This document shows positions 46,003 through 57,603 of a stretch of DNA of 62,000 nucleotides, piece by piece. Origin of the DNA: Adiantum capillus-veneris. Lineage: Eukaryota > Streptophyta > Polypodiopsida > Polypodiales > Pteridaceae. The notes below the pieces were generated by a model that was not told where the DNA came from, did no database searches, and saw nothing but the letters and a program-made list of their open reading frames with translations. How positions within the stretch are numbered: the stretch's first letter is position 1; each line of letters opens with the position of its first letter. The translations under genes were made by a program, and so were the position numbers. Location of the stretch: contig CM043942.1 in the NCBI GenBank assembly GCA_014529385.2, positions 32,673,969 to 32,735,968 on the forward strand. The letters run 5' to 3'.

Positions 46003-46466
46003 TGGAGCAAAGCCATCTAATATTATTTCCATGAAAGTTTTTGTGTACATGGAAGAAATAAATAAGGAGTGATCTAAGAAAAAGAGAGAAAATTTGTTGA
46101 ATCAAGAGATGCGGTGTTGGGAGGTTCTTCAACATTTGAAGACCAAACTCAAGGTCTTTGTCACTCACAATTATGTTACTCAATGGCAAGCACAACAATT
46201 CAAGAATTGCATACTTAGATTTCCTGATCATGTGGTTGTTTTAGAGGTCAATTTTGCAAAAAAATATTCCTTCAAGGAGCAAAATGAAATTTATTATATG
46301 CATTGGTACACAAGTCAAGTAACCACTTTTGTACACATAACCTAACCACCATAGGGCAAGTGAAGTGGTCAAAATAATGTATTTTTTCATTTTAGATAAC
46401 AAGGTGCATGACACACTCTGAAACAACATTAGGTGTGGTTAGATTGTCCGGCCTCAGAGTTCAAGG

Positions 46467-46817
<351 letters not shown>

Positions 46818-46828
46818 TGGTATCAGAG
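46818..46828 (+). other. Primer binding site (initiator Met-tRNA)
   Basis: TGGTATCAGAG directly follows the LTR terminal CA. Confidence 0.88.
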
Positions 46829-46927
46829 TTGTGTGCTCCGTGAAGCACTTGGCGTGGGGGAGATCACTCGCTTGAGAAGAACCCTTGATTGTCGGTGTCC
46901 ATCTCCCAGTACCGCTGCTGACCCCAA

Positions 46928-47210
46928 CATTTTAAAATGCTGCCATTTTATCCCTCGCCAGTGTTTTCAAAACACTGCCCCGCCGGCACCAGTTTCCCCC
47001 CATCCACTGCATGCATTTTGAAATGCACCTGCTAGCACCATTGCAGCCTCCCCTCCCCTATGGCGTTTTAGAACGTTGTGCCAGGTAGTGCTTCCCTTCC
47101 TTACGCGTTTTGAAATGTCGCCAATCAGCAACAGCCCCCCCTCTTCCTTGCGTTCTAAGATGCTGACAGCAACAAACCCCCATTGTCCTCTTGCATTTTG
47201 AAACGCTGTG
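46928..47210 (+). repeat. Array of seven short inverted repeats after the primer site
   Basis: CATTTTAAAATG (46928), CAGTGTTTTCAAAACACTG (46959), TGCATTTTGAAATGCA (47012), CGTTTTAGAACG (47064), GCGTTTTGAAATGT (47105), GCGTTCTAAGATGC (about 47150) and GCATTTTGAAACGC (about 47193). Units are about 30-50 bases apart in C-rich linkers. Stem sequences differ between units but most stay paired, several through G-U pairs if transcribed. Confidence 0.75.
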
Positions 47211-49300
47211 AGACAGCAGTGTAGGAAGGCATTAATCTGCTAAAAGGGTTAAAGTCGGCCACCGTAGAGAAATCCATGCAATGCTTGCTTGGGAGTTGAA
47301 GAAATGGGAATGACTCAAGAGAGGGCGAGACAAAGTTTTGATCTGCGGAGCCTTTATTTGTTCAAGAGCTCCCACACGACAATGTCGAGGCGGATTGCAG
47401 TGAGTGCGGAGCGGCTTGGGGATTTTTTATCGGCTTGGATGGAATTCTTAGCCATTTCTATGCACAATTTATTGTGGAGCTTTGGATTTGTTCGAGGCCT
47501 ACTAGAGGGCAAACGTGCAGAGCGGCTATCGGTGACGACAGAGTTTTGGATTTCAGAGAGGGATGGCAGATTGTGCGGATCCCATTGCGTTGTGTGGAGT
47601 TCCCTTTGCAGTGATATTGAATCGGCTTGGATCTTTTTTGGCTTGGTTTGTACGGTCATTTTTTGGAGTGCAACAAGGTACCCGATTACCAAATCTTGCA
47701 AATTCAATATGTCCCTACCTTTCTCGAGGCGTGATGACATAGACCAAAGACAACCAAAACCTATGAATAATGGATCGTCAACCATTAGCAGTCCATGCAC
47801 CGGCACAGTTCTCAAGGAACCCAACAAATTTTTTGGCTCGAGTTTATGAAGTCAAAAGCAAATGGAGGAGTTTGCTAGAGGACAGCGGCAAAGGTCAGTT
47901 GGACATGGATGGTAGTACCATTACTCAGTTAGTTGCCTCACCCAGGGGATTCACCATGGAAAACTTACCACACCACGTAAGTGCAGGGAGGGAGTTTTTT
48001 TACAATTTACATAAGTGTATAAGTTAGAGGTAGGCACCCATTAATTTATCTCCCAACCTTAAAAACAAGGGAGGGGGACCGGGGTATCATATTTATGGCG
48101 GGGAGGGGGAGAGGTGAGAAAAGGGAAACATGAGAGGAAGTTTTGTTGAGGGATGAAAGCTATAAAGAGTTTGTATAGATGCGAATTTACACGGAGAACC
48201 TAACAAAACTTTATAACCATGTTGTAATTTAGATGGGTCAAAATTGGACAAGTAGCTAGAGTGCAGGCTAAATGGGCACATAGTTTGAAAGTCAAACTAA
48301 GACACATTGAGGGTACATCAAGTTATCAATAGAAGTGGTTCCTTAATACATTGCCAATCACTATGCTACATGCTCTTTGACTAGTTTTACTCAATTAGAT
48401 CATGTAAGACCTAAATTTCATATGTAAGATAGGGGTATGATAGTTTTTTCCATGGATTGTTGTATAAGCGTAGAAAGGGGGGTCATCCCTAATATGAGTT
48501 GTATATAGGTGTTTTATCAAATTTTTCCTCTCGCACGTGGAATCCCGTTTTGTATATAGAGTGAATCCTCCGGGTTGCCTTGATACCCGGGCGGTATGAC
48601 CACAGTCATGATTGTAATTTGACACTTTGTTTGGCTCGAGAGTTTGAAGCCAAAGGCAAAAGCAGGAAGTCACAGATAGACAAGGACAAAGGCAAGCTGG
48701 AAAGAGATAATGGTAATAAAGATTTGACAGAGGAGATCAGCATGGCACACATGGCAGCGACCATAGTGGCCTCGACATTAGATTTCTAGTCAAATGGTAG
48801 GTGTCACCACTAGCTTCATCCAGAGAGAGGCTTGTGACTGGTAGAGAGGCACAAACACTACTCCCTTTAATTAATTTGGACCCTTGCCTTGGAGTTCAAG
48901 TTATTGGTGTTTGGACCCGTAGGTAGGAGCTCAATGCACATGCATCTGGCAGAGAACCAATCAGACGTCTAAAACACTATGGATGGGCTAGCCAATTCAT
49001 TGTTGTTGGTCAAATTATGGACAGGATGTGTTCCAACAGTTCATTATCTTTGAGTTTTATATTTTGGACGTGATGTGTTCACAATTCACGAATGGGGATT
49101 ATCGGACGTAGTATGGTCTACATTTCAAATTTTCTACAGAGGCAACCGATGCTCAAGATGGCATTACTTTCAGGTACAAAGTTGAGGAGAGAAACATCAA
49201 GGTTTATCCAATAGTACAAGGCCTTCTATTGGGGTGTCCATGGTAGCTTCTTCATCTACTTGGTCTCACTATTGATGCTCACTATGATTTGCACAAAGGG
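47211..49300 (+). other. Interior of the 3.1-kb LTR element
   Basis: Frames here (for example 47289-47849) lack recognisable domains. The segment from 47770 (FLARVYEVKSKWRSL) and that near 48630 (CLAREFEAKGKSRKSQIDKD) look like fragments of a related charged protein, perhaps Gag. A short purine-rich stretch, CACAAAGGG, precedes the 3' LTR. Confidence 0.45.
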
Positions 49301-49501
49301 TGTTAAAGTTTAGGCATTTCAAGTGAACTGCCCAATGTGCTCCCATTATTTAGTTTGGCTTTTAGGTATTTATTTTACTTACTTGTCAAAGTCTTGGGTA
49401 GGAAAATTTATTGGGCTTGCTATATAAGCAACCCCTTGCCTCCATTGTATACACATTTAGTTATTCATCACCAAGGTTGATTGGTTCAGAGATTCTCTCT
49501 C

Positions 49502-49558
<57 letters not shown>

Positions 49559-49602
49559 TCACTCCCCTTGGTCTCTATGCTTCTGCATCATTGACTTTGA
49601 CA
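49301..49602 (+). repeat. 3' LTR (302 bp) with shorter (CT)n
   Basis: Matches the 5' LTR. The length difference is largely due to a shorter CT array (about 49495-49554), plus a small deletion near 49340. Confidence 0.93.
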
Positions 49603-49607
49603 CAAGG

Positions 49608-50649
49608 TAGCTAGACCATTCTATTTTATTGCAAGATATGGAGGTTTGATAGGAATCAAAATGAGTTGGTTCTTCTTTGGGTCATAACATGTCAAGGGAG
49701 AGCGTTGTCAGGAGAACTTTGACACATAAGCAGGTAAACCTTGATGGGGTTGGTTTGAAATGTGTCAAATATGGTTTCCTATTGTAGAGGAAACCTGTCA
49801 ATGCATGTTATTAGGATCATCTTGGGTGCTCTATGATGGAGTTTTTTCCATGGTCATGGTGTTTTGGTGAAGAAGATAGAGGCATTTTCTACATAATCTG
49901 CGGGTGTGTTTGTGCCATTGGGAGTGAGTGTGTAAGGAAGAGTGGGAGAGATTTGGGAACCGAGTTGAGTGTGAGAGGATATGAGTATGAGTCTTTGTTG
50001 GCTAGAATTTTGATCACCTTAGGAGGACCTTCACATCGGCTTGGTTGGCGTCTGTTGTGATCCCAAGCCTCATCGTCATCGACTCTCTACATGCATCTTG
50101 TTGGGTTGGTGGGAGCTTGTAATCCCTACAAATTGCCTCTTGATTTGAGTGAAGAAGGACCTATTTGGGTGAGTTTCCTCTACCATTTGGGTGTTTGAGT
50201 ATTGCTACAGAGGTGAAACGCTTTCAGCCCTCCTTGTCAGTTTTTGGTGCCCCTACTGAGGAGGGCAAGAAGTCTATGCATACTTTTGGATTGCAATTCT
50301 TGGAGTTGATGATGTATATGGTTGTGGGTCCTTTGGGACAGCCACCTATGTATGTGCAAATTGTGGGCAGCAATTGAGGCGGTAATTGAATTGGATTGCA
50401 GCCTTTGTTGAGGGTCGTGAGGTTTTGTGAAGCTAAGTCTTGGGGGGCGGGTTACCCAGTGTGAGGTGAATCAGGTATTGGAGCGATCCATCAACATCCT
50501 TACCCTATCGACGTCACATGTGAGTGATTTTGTGGTGGAAAAAGATGGCACAAATCTTTCCTAAATTTCATGGATTTCCACATGAAGACGCTAATGCGTT
50601 CCTCTTCTCTTGCCAGCTGAGATGTGCCTGCAGCCCCATGTGTGTCTTT
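49608..50649 (+). other. No gene, possible Gag-like start at 50535-50615
   Basis: Short frames only. The segment KKMAQIFPKFHGFPHEDANA (from about 50539) resembles the opening of a gypsy Gag core (P.F.G.P.ED) but ends after about 30 codons, near the end of the convergent minus-strand frame. Confidence 0.3.
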
Positions 50650-52427
50650 CTATTGCATCGTAGCTACTGGTTCCTCTTGTGTGGAGGTAGAGGGTCGGTC
50701 TTCTTCTTTGTCATCCTGAGGCTTTGCTGCCTCGGCCGTTTCATGCTGAGTGGAAGTAGAGGGTGATGGCTCAGATCTTGTTGTCTCTTGTGGTGCTGGA
50801 CTCTCTTCATTCTCTGGCTCGGGTTCTTTCTCTTGTGCAGTGGTAGACTCTTTTTCTGGATCTGCTTCTTTATCAGCCTCTTGTGCAAATTCACTTGCCT
50901 TTTTCTCTTTAGGCTTTTGAGTATCTTCGGCGGCCTTCTCCTGTTCTGGCTCGGCTTCTTTCTCTTTTTGTCTCTCGTGTTGGTCAGCTTCTTGTGCAGA
51001 TTTTTTTTGTTTGGTGGGCTCAAAATCTTTCTCTTTCTCAGGCTCCGCTTCTTTATTGGTGTCTTTGCCTGCAGGCGATGGTGGTGGGCTAGGCATGGGA
51101 TGGTTCTATTGTTCTGTAGGCGGTGAGGTGGGTCTGGGAGATCCATAACTTTGCTCTTGTGCTTCTTCTCTAGCCATTTCCTTGGCTTGTCTTTGTTCCT
51201 CCACCTCTTTGGCTTTTCTTGCCGCTTCTTCGCCTTCCTTCAGCTTTAGGGCCTCTGCTTCTTGGTACATTCTTTCCGATCTCTCTGTCGGATCTTCAGC
51301 CTCTTTTCTTGTATGATGCTTCGTCCTTGGGCCTTTGAGTCCAGCAAGCACCCATTTTTCTAGGTCCTTCCCTTGTGCTTGTCTACCGTGCTGGTAGGCC
51401 TGTTTCTCTCTTTCAAAGCGTGCTTGCTTTTGTGCGGGCTCTTCTTGGTGGGCAGCCACAACTTTTCTTTTCATTTCTTCTCTACGAGCTCTCTTTCTCT
51501 CGTTATCCGAGCTCTCACTGCTGTGCCTTTCCGATGAGCTGTCAGTTGATTCTTCATCGGATTTATATGATCTCTTTCCTGACCTTGTAGCTCTTGGAGA
51601 GGGTTGTGCTGCCAATATCCAGGTATTCTGGTCAGAAGCAGGCGGTAGATTGTCGGCCATGCCAATGGCATGGTATGCTATCCTTGTCAAGACCTCTAGC
51701 ACACCCAAGTAAGTGATTTTTCCTTCTTTCTTGGTCCCCGTCAAGGTAGTCAGGACGTAATGCACATGGTCCACTAGTTGCCTTGTTGTCGACTTAAGAA
51801 CTTGAGTGAATGTGGTGGCCATGGTGTGATTTGGCATAGTGTACCTTGGTGGCCTTTAAAATGAAAGTGTTGGTGGTACAAGCGGACTGGATCTTCCACT
51901 TGTTTGTGAATTAAATTGGCAAATGTAACCGTGGATGTCTCTTTGGTATATGTTCCTACTATTTTCCTGTCCCTTGCTCGCATGGTCATTCCTTCTATGG
52001 GCAGTCTGAGTGCCTCTACTACTATATCTTTAGTGATCACCACTTCGACCTTGTTCCCTTGGGTGTCAGATATCTGTGCGGTTCCATCTTCTTTAATTGT
52101 GGATAGAAGCTCGTAAGCTTTCTAAAAATCCACTCTGCAAGGCTCTTGTTCGTAGAAATCCCTGAGTCCCAGCCTGCAGTTAGTAGCCTCTTTTGTCTCT
52201 GGCTTTGCGGCTACATCATAGACGTCTTTGGGTAGGAGTTGCAACTCCACTTGATGTCCCTCTTCACTCTTGAATCTGCCAGTGAAGACTGTAGTGTGGT
52301 GCTCTTCTAGCTGTTGTCTGGAGAGGTAGGATGCCTTGGCTACTTTGACTGACTCGAGGTCTAGTTGATAAGCGGGTAGTTCTTGCAATTTCTCCTTTTG
52401 GTTGAGCCTCTTCTCTGTTGCTTGCAT
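50650..52427 (-). pseudogene. Charged retroelement-associated protein, decayed (about 590 codons)
   Basis: Minus strand from 52427: a folded-looking N-terminal part (LPKDVYDVAAKPETK, VVITKDIVVEALRLPIEGMT), a TAG at 52122, a frameshift near 51850, then MATTFTQVLKSTTRQLVDHV. After that it is very rich in Glu, Lys, Arg and Ser (EESTDSSSERHSSESSDNER, EEQRQAKEMAREEAQEQ) to the end at 50650, with a stop at 51106. ITKD.V..AL.LP.EG recalls a domain found in plant retroelement ORFs (from memory). It lies downstream, in minus sense, of a gypsy RNase H fragment (53220-53520), so it may be an accessory ORF of that element. Confidence 0.45.
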
Positions 52428-53219
52428 AGCTCCTGTTCAGTGAATAGAGTGCAAAGTTAGCAGATTTGTCGGAATTTTCTCTAAAATGTCCTTTAGGCTG
52501 AAATGCTGACAATTTTGGTCCAATTTGCTTCAAATCAATTTTTGAACAAGCAAAGATGCATAAAAACATGCAAGGAACAAAACTGTAAAGTCAAAACAAA
52601 TATTTACAACCAAAGTAAATAATCGCGATTATTTACAGCTGAGAAAATTTTTCAAATTTTTGCAAACTTGGCTTCATAGGCTTGAAGTATATACCAAATA
52701 CATGCTTTGAGTGAAATAGGGCTCATTTGGATGCATAGGGTGAAAATGGCTTTAGGTCTCTGAAACAGTAGATATAAAGGAAATTTGAGATTGTGGGCTC
52801 CAAATTGGTTCAAATTTGGCTTGTGGGCTTAAGACATCATGTACTTTGGATGTATGATGGCAACATATCAAAAGTCTCCAATTTTGACCAAAAAGTAAAT
52901 AATCGCGATTATTAATTTTTCTTCCAAAATTGACATTTTTTGGTACAAACTGGTTCTAGGAATTGTATAGACCTTGAGTATGAGATATGAGGAGATTTGG
53001 ATCAAGAAATATTGTCCATAACCCAAACTTTGGCTTGCAAAGACTTCTTTGCGTTTTTTGACAATTTTCCAAGTAACAGGTGGTCATTTTGGCTCATACT
53101 TGATTTTCGGCATGTAATAGGTGTGTACACATGATAGGTGAGGTGAGGTGACAATTTCCAAGCAAAACTGATGCAAAAGTAAATAATCGTGATTATTTAC
53201 AACAGTGAAAATTCTTTGC
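52428..53219 (-). other. Non-coding stretch with three copies of an ATCGCGAT palindrome
   Basis: GTAAATAATCG and its complement form a perfect 22-bp palindrome at 52615-52636. Near copies lie at 52895-52916 and 53179-53200, spaced 280 and 284 bases. Weak similarity between the spacers (CAAATTTTTGCAAACTTGGC / GTTCAAATTTGGCTTGTGGG) suggests a diverged repeat of about 282 bp. No gene seen. Confidence 0.7.
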
Positions 53220-53522
53220 AAAAATAGCCAAATTGGAAGCATCTACATGTACGTGGAATACCTTATTTCAATCTGGTGCTTTCAATATTGGAGCTAAGGT
53301 GAGAGCTTGCTTAAGCTTCATGAAGGATTCTTCACATGTCTCGGTCCATTCAAAGTGCGTAATCAAGCTATACATGGGTTTTGCAATTATAGTGTATATG
53401 TAGATGAACCGTCGGTAATATCCACAATGCCCCATCAAGGCTTGTACCCCCTTTACTGTTGTTGGTCTACGCAAATCTGCAAGGACATGAATCTTCTCAA
53501 TATCAGTAATGTTACCATATAC
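53220..53522 (-). pseudogene. Gypsy reverse transcriptase / RNase H fragment
   Basis: NITDIEKIHVLADLRRP, VQALMGHCGYYRRFIY and LKQALTLAPILKAPD match the RT-RNase H junction, and closely resemble the same part of the gypsy element at 24.9 kb. A TGA replaces the expected Trp at 53268, after which KVFHVHVDASNLAI continues the RNase H start. The rest is missing. Its upstream end is cut by the copia LTR near 53530. Confidence 0.8.
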
Positions 53523-53531
53523 ATGTGGTAG

Positions 53532-53737
53532 TGATGTGTGTGAACACACTAGGACCGCCGGGGCATTTTTTCCCTCTTTAGGAGGTTTTTCCCCCCGTGC
53601 ATTGTATATACGCCCATCACTCTAGGGCTATCTATCTTTTCCATTTCACACTAAGTAACACACTCTCTATTGTGTGCCTTGAGCTTCCTTCATCTTCTCC
53701 AAGCTGTGTGCATTTCTCTGCACCCCTAATTCCAACA
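53532..53737 (+). repeat. Probable copia 5' LTR (single copy seen)
   Basis: The right end is fixed by the primer site. The left end is inferred from where the gypsy fragment stops. It contains TATATACGCC and a CT-rich end. No partner is seen. Confidence 0.55.
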
Positions 53738-53739
53738 AT

Positions 53740-53753
53740 TGGTATCAGAGCAG
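53740..53753 (+). other. Primer binding site (initiator Met-tRNA)
   Basis: TGGTATCAGAGCAG, two bases after the LTR end. Confidence 0.85.
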
Positions 53754-53923
53754 GTCACGTCCTCCTGAGCTTAGTCGACAGCTGCTCCGGCACACACCTG
53801 CTCAGAATTTTGATTTGGGCTCATTTCGGCCTCCGTTTCCACTACAGGCAGTACTGCACAGGCTATTTCGTCATTTTGTGCAGAATTTTTGTCAGTGTCA
53901 ATTTCTGCATAACACGTGCCTTA

Positions 53924-54114
53924 TGAAGGGGATCGGGGAGCACCACAGACGGAGAGTGAGAGAGAGAGAAGGAGACACACACACGATGTGGGTGGGGAGA
54001 CTCAAAAAAGAGTGAGCAGTCCCCTATACACTTATGCTATGTATAAGGTATACAAGTTAGTGGGCGCCCAGACTCTGGGCAGCCGGGCAAGGCACAGACG
54101 CCTATACCCCAACA
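53924..54114 (-). repeat. 3' LTR of the non-autonomous copia element
   Basis: Plus-strand ends TGAAGGGGATC and CCCCAACA. Very similar to 57604-57793. Confidence 0.93.
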
Positions 54115-54193
54115 GCCTCCCACTTAAAGGCAACTGTGCCTTTAAGCAAGAGAACCTAGTCTAAAGACTACAAAAGGCGAGAGAAAACCGCTC

Positions 54194-55957
54194 TCAACCG
54201 ATGCCCACTGGCTGGCTGTGATCGTGTGCATCCGGTTGTCCTGCTCCCGTGTAAGTCCATACACCACCAGACGTACCGCACACGTACTGCAAGTATGTAC
54301 GCAATACCTGCATATCTCCCTCATGCACTATGCCATCATCAGTCAACAAACGACTGACAACCCCAACTGCAAATGCTCCCACTACAGCTGCGAGATCCAG
54401 TCTCAAGATCAGCATCTCATACATGAGACCACCGAATGCCGATGCAATGCTAGCGGGCCCTGCTAGCTCTACGGAGCATGCATCAACATATATATCCCTG
54501 GCAATAGGCATCTCTGACTGACAAGGCGTGTCAGCCACATGCATCTCCTGACTGTCCACAAAAGATGCATCAACCTGTCGTGCAACCTCAGAGCAAACCA
54601 GCTGCTCTAGGTGTCTACTGGAAGACATATCCTGCACAACTATATCCCCATGCTCACTGTCGAGCATAGAAAGGAATGACTGCATAATCGCTGACATCTC
54701 AGCCTCCTCTGCAATCATCCACTGCAAACATGACCACTCAATCTGCTGTGACTCACTAGAGCAAGACCTCTCTACCTGTCTATCCTGCATAGAAGTATCT
54801 CGCACAACTGAGTCTCTGCTTTGCTCAGTCACTAGCAAAGCATGCATGTCTGACTCTGTCACCTCTCTGTGTGACTGCTCAAGTCGTGCCCCAACTGTGT
54901 GCACAACGAGCTCACTACTCTGCACTCCATGCAAAGTACCCTGCAACCCATGAGCAAAAGAGACTCGCCTGCTCTCTTGCTCTCTACCTGGCTGCGTGAT
55001 CACAGAGACAACACCGTCTCTCCCGTGATCCACATGCAATGGGTAACCTGTACCACTCCTGGCACCTCTCACAATCACTAGCGAACCCAAATGCATCACA
55101 AAATCTCGCTCTCGTAGTGAAATCTGACATCCACAATCTCTAAGCTGACCAATCGAGATCAAACTCACTGTCAAATCTGGTACATAGCGCACATGTCGTA
55201 ACAAGTAAGATGCACCACTCGGTAATGACAGTCTCACATCTCCTCCACCTGCTATCGCATGCACCGATCCATCGGTCAAACGTACACTGCCAAGCATCCC
55301 GCTAGAATAGCTACAAAACCATTCATGATGCGGCATGACATGAAACATAGCATCTGCGTCTAGCAACCACTGCGAAGGGAGTGCACTATCCACATGTATA
55401 GCATCTCGTGCATAGCTAGAGGTAAAAGTGACATCCCCGTCACTAGTATACTCCGACACTACATCTGCATCAACTGTCAAAGCAACTGAGTCCATGGCAT
55501 CACTACATACATCTCTGAGACTGCCATGTCTCCTACGATGTTGCATACGACGAAAACAGCGCCGTCTAACGTGTCCAGAATGACCACAATACCAACATGT
55601 CACCTGTCGGCGTGCTCGTGAATGTACATGTCTCACACGAGTCCGTGATGACTCAGATCTATCATACATATCATGTAATCTGCGCCAAAGTGCTCTCGAA
55701 GTAGTCTCATACATAACAAGAGCATATACAGATTCCACAAGGTGCAAAGAGAGTGTAGATAGTGCCATCTCCTCTAGCTCCTGCCACTGATCGTCAGACA
55801 TGTTTGAAGGTCTACCTGCATCACCACTCAATGGTCGATGCAACCCTCGCTGTGTCAATGCATCAAGCATACACTCTCTCCATGCCGCAAAGTCTGACCC
55901 ATCAAACACGCGCATCTGTGAGAGGTCACAATCTAATCGATCACCTGTCTCTGCCAT
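54194..55957 (-). CDS. Gag fused to remnants of protease and RNase H region (587 aa)
   Basis: The frame is open from 56122, but the Gag-type start is the ATG at 55957 (MAETGDRLDCDLSQMRVFDG). Gag continues with LSTLSLHLVESVYALVMYE, like the other copia Gag in this window, then lacks part of its middle and has the zinc knuckle CWYCGHSGHVRRRC (about residues 121-134). The protease-like part reads WLLDADAMFHVMPHHEWF where active enzymes have D-S-G or D-T-G, so it is inactive. A Ser/Gln/Glu-rich stretch of about 170 residues follows. The C-terminus, FGGLMYEMLILRLDLAAVVG, derives from the conserved G.LMY....RPDI segment before RNase H. There is no integrase and no YVDD. Despite this the frame has no stop, suggesting a structural protein kept by a parasite element. 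Confidence 0.75.
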   Translation of the reverse strand: MAETGDRLDCDLSQMRVFDGSDFAAWRECMLDALTQRGLHRPLSGDAGRPSNMSDDQWQELEEMALSTLSLHLVESVYALVMYETTSRALWRRLHDMYDRSESSRTRVRHVHSRARRQVTCWYCGHSGHVRRRCFRRMQHRRRHGSLRDVCSDAMDSVALTVDADVVSEYTSDGDVTFTSSYARDAIHVDSALPSQWLLDADAMFHVMPHHEWFCSYSSGMLGSVRLTDGSVHAIAGGGDVRLSLPSGASYLLRHVRYVPDLTVSLISIGQLRDCGCQISLRERDFVMHLGSLVIVRGARSGTGYPLHVDHGRDGVVSVITQPGREQESRRVSFAHGLQGTLHGVQSSELVVHTVGARLEQSHREVTESDMHALLVTEQSRDSVVRDTSMQDRQVERSCSSESQQIEWSCLQWMIAEEAEMSAIMQSFLSMLDSEHGDIVVQDMSSSRHLEQLVCSEVARQVDASFVDSQEMHVADTPCQSEMPIARDIYVDACSVELAGPASIASAFGGLMYEMLILRLDLAAVVGAFAVGVVSRLLTDDGIVHEGDMQVLRTYLQYVCGTSGGVWTYTGAGQPDAHDHSQPVGIG

Positions 55958-57602
55958 GAGCACAATGTAGCAAACTAGAAAGCAAAACCACCTCACCAAC
56001 AACACCTGGAAACTGTCTACCAATATGGCCAGAAACACAATGTAAAACCTGTGAGACACACTCCAAAATAGAGCTCCCGCAATGTCAATACAAGCCTCGC
56101 ATGCTGTAGTATCACATTGCAATCTGTGAGCTAATCACCAAGCCCACACTGTGCGGTATCGATGCATACACACGCACAAATCTCCCACCTGCAGAGAACA
56201 CCGCACGCAAATGCTGAGTGCAACCTGCAATCTCTACCTAGATCGCATAAATGATACGCATAAAACTCCTGGGAAAATTTTGCCAGAGTTTCGACGCACA
56301 ATGGCTATCAACACAAAATAACCATTGTCCTGCAAGCTCAATACAATGAGCAATCAATGCGCATCAAACTACACTCAACATACATGCATAAGCTCTGCAA
56401 AACTATGGCAAACAATGCTCGAGATCACAAGACTCTCCCACGCGAGAGCAAACCACTGTCTCAAGCAAAGAAAGATACACAACTCCTCACTCTTGCGAGA
56501 GTGGATACAAAAACCACAAAACTGTGTCCAAACTGACAAAACCTTTCAAAGTGAGAGTAAACACTCGATCACAAACTATGGCGAGAATCTGGGAAAAATC
56601 GGACAGAATTTCCCCTGAAAACTGAGCAAAACCTCAAGTACAATCTCTACCATAAACCATAACACTACTCAATGCCAATGAGTAGAAATGCCAAAATGGC
56701 TCCACATTTTCACATACAATGGCAATCCGCACTCAACGTACATCAACGGAGTGACCGCGCATAAGCAAGCGCCAAAAGATTTGCAATCCGGAAACTTATT
56801 CAATGCGAAAACAATGCTCTCAAGAGAGCTCACCGGCACTTAAAAGTGCTCGTCAAAATGCATGTATAATGGGCATCAACCATGTGCCATAACCATATGC
56901 AAACCATCCGCAAAGACCATGAATCCAAGCACAAAATCACTGCCAAAGTATCCTGTGAAAACCAGTGAAAGAAGCTCCACCTGTGTGCTCCAAAAACCTG
57001 CGTCTCTCAAGAGACCGCCTCGATGGTGTGTAAACGCCTCCGTACTTTGTTGCCAAGTCTACCAAAAAACCCTCAAACCACAACCTTAACACAAGCTGCA
57101 ATTGCATCTTCAACTCAGAATTTATGCACTCAACTTCAAGCATCTCCCGTGCTTCCAAAAGTGCATCAAACTCGCACACAATGCGACAACAAAAAATCTG
57201 GAATTTCTGTATACAGTCAGTCTGAGCTGAATATCAGCAAAACGGTGAGGAATTTGCAAAAAGTTTCTTCTGTAAAGTTGTAGACCACGTCGAAACGGGT
57301 GGGCTCTCCGTGACAGAATTCTCAGATTCTGCATTCTACAAGGATAAAAACGAATCTGAAAACTGCGCTGCTGCGCACACAGTTTTAGGGCAGCACCTTT
57401 ACTTACACACAATCTTCCACACTCCTTTCTGAGCTTCCACAAGAGCATACATCACTCTCAACTGAGCTCACAAGCTCCCATTGCATTCTCACAGCAAGTC
57501 TTCTGCTTTCTTAATCTCTCTACCGTCGAGAGAGAGCGAGCTATCGCCTCTAAGTTCTCAAAGCCGTCGTGCTCTCCGCGGTCACCATAGCTCTGATACC
57601 AA
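55958..57602 (-). other. Leader of the non-autonomous copia element
   Basis: About 1.6 kb without a supported gene. GGGAAAAATCGGACAGAATTTCCCC-like words (near 56275, 56590 and 57250) also occur in the leader of the other copia element (near 7405 and 7500). The primer site is at its right end. Confidence 0.55.
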
Positions 57603-57603
57603 T

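Larger units (their letters stand above)
43080..46345 (+). pseudogene. Decayed, split copy of the unknown SPNKKD-type gene
   Basis: Ordered pieces are 43150-43420 (LLTIHEHFGNEDVIQ), about 43570-43630 (DETCVSPNKNDVSYKRMK), 45170-45330 (EIFHRFKEKHPNCKKWHAI, then CEYHV and MCLLKDTLNHI) and 46094-46345 (LKVFVTHNYVTQWQAQQFKN, then HVVVLEVNFAKKYSFKEQNE and HWYTSQVTTFVHI). From memory these follow the order of one hypothetical protein family, with its CCC.YHVE and DFAENY...Q.E parts. The latter looks like an RNase H-type strand with Asp, here Asn. The gene is split by a minisatellite and a giant palindrome. Stops abound. Confidence 0.4.

Noticed and set aside
47289-47849. 186-codon frame in the 3.1-kb LTR element
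   Set aside because: No recognisable domain, low coding character and overlap with frames on both strands. Left as interior sequence.
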